Positions 6,176-10,254 of a DNA stretch of 10,254 bases are shown piece after piece. The translations under genes were made by a program, and so were the position numbers. The stretch lies in NCBI GenBank assembly GCA_903832475.1, contig CAILBQ010000527.1, forward strand, positions 1-10,254, written 5' to 3'. The DNA is from an uncultured Acidobacteriota bacterium (GTDB taxonomy: Bacteria > Acidobacteriota > Terriglobia > Terriglobales > Acidobacteriaceae). Below the pieces are notes generated by a model, which did no database searches, was not told the DNA's origin, and worked only from the letters and a program-made list of their open reading frames with translations. Each line of letters begins with the position of its first letter. Position 1 is the first letter of the stretch.

Positions 6176-7822
6176 TCAGTGCCCGCCCCCGCCGCGGCCG
6201 CCTTTCACCTTGCCCATCAGGAACACCATGGGAATCATGATCCCCATCGCAATGGCAAAGCACAGGATCACATCAATGTAGGAAAGCATGGTGGCATGCA
6301 TCACCAGCTGCCGCATCGCCGTCCCCTGCGCCATCCCGCGCCCTTGCGTGAAGGAATATGCCGTTCCCGTCTTGTCATGCAGATACCGGCCCATAGTGGC
6401 CATTTCGTTCTGCAGGCCAGGCGTCGTCGCCGTCAAATGATCTCCCAGCCGCGACTGGTGATACTGCGCGCGCCGCGCCAGCATCGTCACCAGGAATGCC
6501 GTCCCCACGCTACCGCCGATGTTTCTCGCCAGGTTGGTCAGTCCGCTCACATCGTTGTTCTTGCCCGGCGGAATGCCCGCATACGAGATAGTGCTGATCG
6601 GCACAAACAGAAACGCCAAACCCGAGGCCTGAAACACCCTTAGCATCGCGATGTAGCCATAGCTCACTTCCAGGTTGATGCGCATCATGCAAAACAGCGC
6701 TACCGAGCATGAGAAAAATCCATACGCCACCAATATCCGCGCATCCACCTTGGACACCAGGAACCCCACCAGCGGCATCAGCAGCAGGATCCCAAAGCCA
6801 CCGGGACTGATCACCAGTCCCGCCTGCTCCGCCGTATACCCGAGCATCGACTGCACAAATTGCGGGATCAACACCGTCGAGCCAAACAGGCAGAATCCCA
6901 GCACAAACATCAGTGAAAACGACACCGCGAAATTTCGCCGCTTGAACAGCGTCAGATCCAGGATGGGCTTACGACCCAGCCGGATCTGTCTCAGCTCCCA
7001 GAACACCATGGTGGTCAAGGACGCAATACACAGGACAATGAAGAAGGTAATCAGCCGCGAGCCAAACCAGTCATCCTCCTGTCCCTTGTCCAGAAAAAAC
7101 TCCAGCGAACCAAAGCCCAGCGCCAACAGCACAAACCCCACATAATCCAGGTTCAGCCCGCGCTTTTGCATCTCCTTCACTTCTTTCACAATGTGCGGAG
7201 GATCTTCCACGATGCGATTGGTCAGGAAAAGCGAAAAAATCGAAATGGGCACATTGATAAAGAAAATCCATCGCCAGTCGAAATTGTCCGTGATATACCC
7301 GCCCAGCGTCGGTCCGATCGCTGGTGCGCACACCACCGCAATGCCGTAAATCGCGAATGCCTTGCCTCGATCCTTAGGCTCGAACGTATCCGCTAGGATC
7401 GCCTGCTCGCTCGGCGCCAGCCCACCCCCGCCCGCCCCCTGCAGAATGCGAAAGAAGATCAGCAGCGGCAGCGAAGGCGCCAGCCCGCACAACGCCGAAC
7501 TTACCCCAAAAAGCAGCACGCAGATCATGTAAAACCGCTTGCGGCCGATGAACGTCGTCAGATACGCCGAGGCCGGCAGGATGACCGCATTGGCCACCAG
7601 GTAACTGGTCAGCACCCACGTCGCTTCGTCCGCTGAAGCCCCCAGTCCACCCGCAATGTGCGGCAGCGCCACGTTCGCAATCGAGGTGTCCAGCACCTCC
7701 ATAAACGTGGCCAGCGTCACCGTCAGCGCCACCACCCAGCGGTTCGCGCGTGGCTTCCAAACAGTGGTCGCACCGGCAGCGGCCCGCATCGGCATGGGAG
7801 AGGTCTGGGTAGCTGCGCTCAT
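6176..7822 (-). CDS. DHA2 family (EmrB/QacA-type) 14-helix MFS multidrug efflux transporter
   Basis: This 548-residue inner-membrane protein is a proton-driven drug/H+ antiporter of the DHA2 group. Motif D1 is visible as LDTSIANVALP (44-54). The motif A region between helices 2 and 3 is FIGRKRFYM (91-99), and antiporter motif C in helix 5 is APAIGPTLGGYI (166-177). NFDWRWIFFINVP follows, as in EmrB. Hydrophobic segments continue to residue 535, with a long hydrophilic extracytoplasmic loop (about 450-500) before the last helix, matching the 14-helix layout. The C-terminus is a Lys/Gly tail ending GGRGGGGH. The start at ATG 7822 leaves a polar N-terminus of about 28 residues. The frame extends upstream to 7879, but that part overlaps a promoter-like sequence. 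No Shine-Dalgarno is clear. No EmrA/HlyD-type adaptor or TolC-type channel gene is adjacent, so it may act alone or with partners elsewhere. The substrate cannot be predicted. The peptidase gene follows after 118 bases on the same strand. Confidence 0.93.
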   Translation of the reverse strand: MSAATQTSPMPMRAAAGATTVWKPRANRWVVALTVTLATFMEVLDTSIANVALPHIAGGLGASADEATWVLTSYLVANAVILPASAYLTTFIGRKRFYMICVLLFGVSSALCGLAPSLPLLIFFRILQGAGGGGLAPSEQAILADTFEPKDRGKAFAIYGIAVVCAPAIGPTLGGYITDNFDWRWIFFINVPISIFSLFLTNRIVEDPPHIVKEVKEMQKRGLNLDYVGFVLLALGFGSLEFFLDKGQEDDWFGSRLITFFIVLCIASLTTMVFWELRQIRLGRKPILDLTLFKRRNFAVSFSLMFVLGFCLFGSTVLIPQFVQSMLGYTAEQAGLVISPGGFGILLLMPLVGFLVSKVDARILVAYGFFSCSVALFCMMRINLEVSYGYIAMLRVFQASGLAFLFVPISTISYAGIPPGKNNDVSGLTNLARNIGGSVGTAFLVTMLARRAQYHQSRLGDHLTATTPGLQNEMATMGRYLHDKTGTAYSFTQGRGMAQGTAMRQLVMHATMLSYIDVILCFAIAMGIMIPMVFLMGKVKGGRGGGGH

Positions 7823-7833
7823 GGGAGAACACC

Positions 7834-7862
7834 AGTATAGAGATCCGCAACCGCGCGGTCGA
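7834..7862 (-). promoter_or_regulatory. Putative sigma-70-type promoter of the DHA2 transporter
   Basis: On the minus strand TCGACC (7862-7857) and TATACT (7839-7834) are separated by 17 bases. They match the consensus -35 at 4 of 6 and the -10 at 5 of 6 positions. Only 11 bases lie between the -10 box and the ATG at 7822, so transcription would start about 4-6 bases before the start codon. This would explain the missing Shine-Dalgarno. Confidence 0.5.
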
Positions 7863-8003
7863 CGGAATCTGCGCCTCAACTCAGCAGAATACGAAGCCGT
7901 TTTTATCGGATGAACCAGCGGGGCACATATCCGGCTCGCCCGCGTCCCTTGGTCGTGCTTTCACAAGGCCCAGGCTACCCTGCGAGCGCTCGTTCCGCGG
8001 TTT

Positions 8004-8012
8004 TGTTACACT
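8004..8012 (+). promoter_or_regulatory. Putative extended -10 promoter of the zinc-ribbon/nucleotidase operon
   Basis: TGTTACACT carries the TGn extension directly before TACACT. No good -35 box exists at 16-18 bases, as is common for extended -10 promoters. The distance from the -10 box to the ATG at 8024 is 11 bases, the same as for the divergent transporter promoter. This predicts a leader of about 4-6 bases, and no Shine-Dalgarno precedes the ATG. Confidence 0.4.
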
Positions 8013-8023
8013 TTGGCTCACTC

Positions 8024-8827
8024 ATGAATGAAATCACCAAGGAAACGAAACAACTCGTCCGTCTTCAGGCCGTCGAATTAGAGCGTGCCCGCCTCACCGC
8101 CGCTCTCAAAGCGCTTCCGGCGGAAGTTGCAGCTGCTGACACCCAACTCAAGGCGGCTCAAAAGCGCGTGGCCGATACCGAAGCCGCCCTCAAGCGCGAA
8201 GAACTCCTCCGTTCCAGCCATGAACTCGACATCGCCGGCCACAAGGCCAAGGCCGCCCGCTTCCGCGCCCAGATGGATACCGCCAAAAACGCCGCCCAGG
8301 CCTCCGCGCTCGAGCACGAGATCAACTTCGCCGAAACCGAGATCAGTCGCCTGGAAGACAGCGAACTCGCCAGCATGGAAAAGACCGAGCATCTCGAAGC
8401 CGAACGCGCGAAAGCTCAGGAACTCGCTGCAAAGCTGACCGAAACCGTCGCCCTTATCCGCGCCCGCGTCGGCGAACAAGATCTCGAATACCGCGAAGCC
8501 CTCGCCGCCCTGAAAGCCGAGCGCGAAACCTTGCGTGAGCAAGTCGCAGCTTTCGACGATGGCGCTCGCCTCCGACACTTCGACCGTATCGCCGGCGCCA
8601 AAGGTACCGGTCTCGCGCGCGCCGCCGGTCAACAATGTTCCGGCTGCCGCATGGGGATTCGTCCCCAAGTATGGAATCAGCTCCGCGACGGGGTCATCGC
8701 CCCCTGCGAATCCTGCAGCCGCATCCTCTATTACGATCCCGCCATGGAACAGGCTCCCGCCAAAACTGCGCGCAGCGTCTCTCACGAACTGCCCGGCCCC
8801 GTCGAACGCAAACAGGCTGGAGTCTAG
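8024..8827 (+). CDS. Coiled-coil protein with C-terminal C4 zinc ribbon (COG1579, zf-RING_7 type)
   Basis: The 267-residue protein is almost entirely Ala/Glu/Lys/Leu/Arg-rich from residue 5 to about 185, predicting a long antiparallel helical coiled coil. It ends in a compact zinc ribbon: C205-x2-C208 (QQCSGCRMGI) and C228-x2-C231 (APCESCSRILYYD). This is the layout of the COG1579 family, thought to bind nucleic acid or act as a scaffold; its exact function is not established. There is no signal peptide, so it should be cytoplasmic. The start at ATG 8024 gives the typical N-terminus (KQLVRLQAVELE). The frame runs back to 7910, but those codons are Pro/Arg-rich and contain the likely promoter. 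The last codons carry the ribosome binding site of the nucleotidase gene, whose start is 2 bases after this stop, so the two are surely co-transcribed. The residues after about 243 form a disordered tail. Confidence 0.88.
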   Translation: MNEITKETKQLVRLQAVELERARLTAALKALPAEVAAADTQLKAAQKRVADTEAALKREELLRSSHELDIAGHKAKAARFRAQMDTAKNAAQASALEHEINFAETEISRLEDSELASMEKTEHLEAERAKAQELAAKLTETVALIRARVGEQDLEYREALAALKAERETLREQVAAFDDGARLRHFDRIAGAKGTGLARAAGQQCSGCRMGIRPQVWNQLRDGVIAPCESCSRILYYDPAMEQAPAKTARSVSHELPGPVERKQAGV

Positions 8828-8832
8828 CCTTG
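8819..8832 (+). promoter_or_regulatory. Ribosome binding site fixing the TTG start of the nucleotidase
   Basis: GGAG at 8819-8822 lies seven bases before TTG 8830-8832, inside the final codons of the zinc-ribbon gene. It decides between TTG 8830 and the in-frame ATG 8851, which has no such site and would delete the catalytic Asp7. Confidence 0.75.
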
Positions 8833-9372
8833 CTCCGCATCTGCGTCGACATGGATGAAGTTCTGGCCGATACCCTCAGCGAACATCTGCGCCGCTATAA
8901 CGCCGCCTTCGACGAGAACATCGCGACCGACGATCTCTACGGCAAAGGTCTCTGGGAGGTCGTCGCCACGGACCGCCAGAAAGACCTACGCGCCATCCTC
9001 GACGCCGAAGACTTTTTCGCCGACCTCCCGCTTATGCCCGGCTGCCAGGAAGTGATGCGCGATCTCGCCACGCGCTTCGACGTCTTCATTGCCACCCAGG
9101 CCATGTCGGTCCCCAATTCTTTCGGACCCAAGTACCGATGGCTGCAGCGCCACTTCCCCTTTCTTTCGCCCAGCCGCTACGTCTTCTGCGGAGACAAGAG
9201 CATCCTCCGCGCCGACTACCTGATCGACGATCTCCCCCGCAATCTCCTTCATTTTGAAGGCCAAGGGATTCTCTACTCCGCTCCCCACAATCGAGCCGGG
9301 CAGTGGTCGGAATTCGTGCGCGTCGAGAATTGGCAGGACGTCGAAGCCTACTTCGCCGGCCTCGGCGAATAA
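8830..9372 (+). CDS. 5'(3')-deoxyribonucleotidase, NT5C-type HAD phosphatase
   Basis: The 180-residue cytosolic protein has HAD-superfamily motifs in order. Motif I is ICVDMDEVLADT, with nucleophile Asp7 and acid/base Asp9. Motif II is Thr89 in FIATQAMS, the motif III lysine is K101 in FGPKYRWL, and the motif IV acidic pair is D133-D134 in YLIDDLPRNL. MDEVLADT with a DDLPRNL-type motif IV and this short length are characteristic of the NT5C family (5' nucleotidase, deoxy, type C). That family dephosphorylates deoxynucleoside monophosphates and can help balance dNTP pools. Substrate preference within the family is inferred. The start is TTG 8830, with GGAG seven bases upstream; ATG 8851 would remove Asp7. 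It is the second gene of an operon with the zinc-ribbon protein (2-base gap) and is followed by the terminator at 9400-9425. Confidence 0.88.
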   Translation: MLRICVDMDEVLADTLSEHLRRYNAAFDENIATDDLYGKGLWEVVATDRQKDLRAILDAEDFFADLPLMPGCQEVMRDLATRFDVFIATQAMSVPNSFGPKYRWLQRHFPFLSPSRYVFCGDKSILRADYLIDDLPRNLLHFEGQGILYSAPHNRAGQWSEFVRVENWQDVEAYFAGLGE

Positions 9373-9399
9373 TTCCCAACTGTCTCCCTTCAAAACAAA

Positions 9400-9425
9400 A
9401 AGGCCGGAACTCGCGTCCCGGCCTT
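9400..9425. terminator. Bidirectional intrinsic terminator between convergent genes
   Basis: A perfect 8-bp stem AAGGCCGG/CCGGCCTT with a 10-base loop lies between the nucleotidase stop (9372) and the XRE-cupin stop (9445). On the minus strand it is followed by TTTTTGTTTTG, a strong T tract for the XRE-cupin gene. On the plus strand the following sequence is the weaker pyrimidine run CCTTCT, which probably also serves the nucleotidase operon. Confidence 0.85.
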
Positions 9426-9444
9426 CCTTCTGACTGTCGCTTCC

Positions 9445-10245
9445 CTACCGCGGACCAAACCCGCTCGTCGAACTGCCCGGCGCGGCATTCGAACCCGGCA
9501 CCACCACCCCAGGACGCATCGCATTCCCAGCGATCGTCCGGCCCGGCAGCGCCGGCGAAGACGACGACTGCAGAGGCCGCATCTGCATGGAAGGCTGCAT
9601 CGGCGCCTGCTGATGCATGGTTACAATCAGCGCTACAGCCGGCGATTTCCCCGCGCAGAGGTAAGCATGAGGAGTGCTCGCGTCAAAATACACCGCGTCC
9701 CCCATTTCCATCTGCGAAACCTGGTCGCCATGCCGGATTTCCAGCTCTCCTTGCAGCACATACAAAAACTCGTAACCCGGATGCACATGAGGCCGAATAT
9801 CCTGCGTCTTCTTCAGCGGCACAAATTCCGCGAAATACGGGTCCATGAGCCGGTCTGGAACCATGTACCCCAGGCTCTCAAAGAAATAGGTCGGGTCGTC
9901 CACCCCCGTCTGCGGTAATCGGACACGCTCCTTACGCCGATGTACCCGGAACAACGACTGCGGTTCGGTCTCGAAGAAGTAGGACAGATCCTTCGAAAAA
10001 ACCATGGCAATGCGTGCTAGGTTGCGCAGCGTGGGCACCACGCGGCCTGTTTCCAATTGGGAAAGGAAGCTGGCTGACAGACCGGTATGCCGGCCAAGTT
10101 CGACCAGCCCCATTGATTTTTTTAGCCGCAATCGTTTGATCCGACTGCCAATATGCTTTTCGGCGATGAACTGCTCTGCCGTTTCCGAATCAATCTCGGC
10201 GGTTACGGGAGTCTCTTTGAGAGCTGCTGCGGATTCTTTGGCCAC
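9445..10245 (-). CDS. XRE-family transcriptional regulator with cupin sensor domain
   Basis: The protein has 266 residues as read from GTG 10245. After a polar N-terminus, a helix-turn-helix spans about 32-91 (IGSRIKRLR, then VELGRHTGLSASFLSQLETG and PTLRNLARIA). A linker leads to a cupin_2 barrel at about 138-208. Its metal site is complete: H153-x-H155-x3-E159 with G166 (PHVHPGYEFLYVLQGELEI), and a second-motif H193 (TPHAY). This is the layout of PuuR/SutR-like regulators, where the cupin senses a small molecule and the HTH binds DNA. The ligand and target are unknown. Residues 210-266 form an unusual Met/Pro/Gln/Ser/Gly-rich, probably disordered tail that most relatives lack. The frame is open to the window edge and no Shine-Dalgarno is visible in the nine remaining bases, so the true start may lie further upstream. 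The gene ends at a good terminator. Confidence 0.88.
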   Translation of the reverse strand: MAKESAAALKETPVTAEIDSETAEQFIAEKHIGSRIKRLRLKKSMGLVELGRHTGLSASFLSQLETGRVVPTLRNLARIAMVFSKDLSYFFETEPQSLFRVHRRKERVRLPQTGVDDPTYFFESLGYMVPDRLMDPYFAEFVPLKKTQDIRPHVHPGYEFLYVLQGELEIRHGDQVSQMEMGDAVYFDASTPHAYLCAGKSPAVALIVTMHQQAPMQPSMQMRPLQSSSSPALPGRTIAGNAMRPGVVVPGSNAAPGSSTSGFGPR

Positions 10246-10254
10246 GGGAAATCC

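Noticed and set aside
7823..7879. Start of the DHA2 transporter at 7879
   Set aside because: The added residues are Arg-rich and Cys-containing and run across the promoter-like TATACT. ATG 7822 gives a normal N-terminus.
8078..8785. Minus-strand 235-codon open frame opposite the zinc-ribbon gene
   Set aside because: It is a Gly/Phe/Ala-rich mirror of the GC-rich coiled-coil codons. The plus-strand frame has a clear family match and a Cys4 zinc ribbon.
8851..9372. Nucleotidase starting at ATG 8851
   Set aside because: It would delete Asp7, the HAD nucleophile. TTG 8830 has a good ribosome binding site and keeps motif I whole.
1..10254. CRISPR array, insertion sequence, toxin-antitoxin pair or defence system
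   Set aside because: No regularly spaced repeats, no transposase or nuclease motifs, and no paired small genes of that kind were found on either strand.

Overview
This is a GC-rich bacterial window with densely packed, mostly ordinary chromosomal genes. The mix of families fits a soil-type Acidobacteriota genome (Terriglobia, near Granulicella, Edaphobacter or Terriglobus): a secreted S9B dipeptidyl peptidase, a DUF4440 protein, a 14-helix DHA2 efflux pump, a COG1579 zinc-ribbon protein, an XRE-cupin regulator and a histidine acid phosphatase. The assignment is an inference from gene content and style, because the window has no rRNA or marker gene that would fix it.

Layout. The left edge (1-123, +) holds the last 40 codons of what looks like a secreted histidine acid phosphatase. 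A tRNA-Cys(GCA) with encoded CCA lies on the minus strand (230-305). Upstream of it on the same strand are a clear intrinsic terminator (373-404) and a short fragment of reading frame with no intact gene attached. The plus strand then carries a PhzF-family isomerase/epimerase (597-1598), a 584-base stretch without a convincing gene, a stand-alone receiver-domain response regulator (2183-2608) and a MarC-family membrane protein (2753-3433). MarC converges, with 9 bases between stop codons, on a minus-strand block. In transcription order that block is a DHA2 multidrug-type transporter (7822 to 6176), a secreted dipeptidyl peptidase IV (6057 to 3811) and a small DUF4440/NTF2-like protein (3814 to 3443). 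The last two overlap by ATGA. Divergent from the transporter is a two-gene plus-strand operon: a coiled-coil plus C4 zinc-ribbon protein (8024-8827) and, 2 bases later, a HAD-fold 5'(3')-deoxyribonucleotidase of the NT5C type (8830-9372). It converges on an XRE-HTH/cupin regulator (10245 to 9445) through a shared bidirectional terminator (9400-9425).

How the genes work together. The clearest functional units are the zinc-ribbon/NT5C pair and the peptidase/DUF4440 pair, each coupled by spacing. The other genes look like independent transcription units. Five of the eight genes that appear complete are best read from GTG or TTG starts. For the nucleotidase the TTG is required, because the nearby ATG would remove the catalytic aspartate.

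Nothing in the window amounts to an undescribed system: there is no CRISPR array, transposase, integrase, phage gene or defence gene. The items most worth checking are the zinc-ribbon/nucleotidase pairing, the unusual Met/Pro/Ser-rich tail of the XRE-cupin regulator, the near-leaderless divergent promoters, the peptidase/DUF4440 coupling, and the gene remnant with its surviving terminator.
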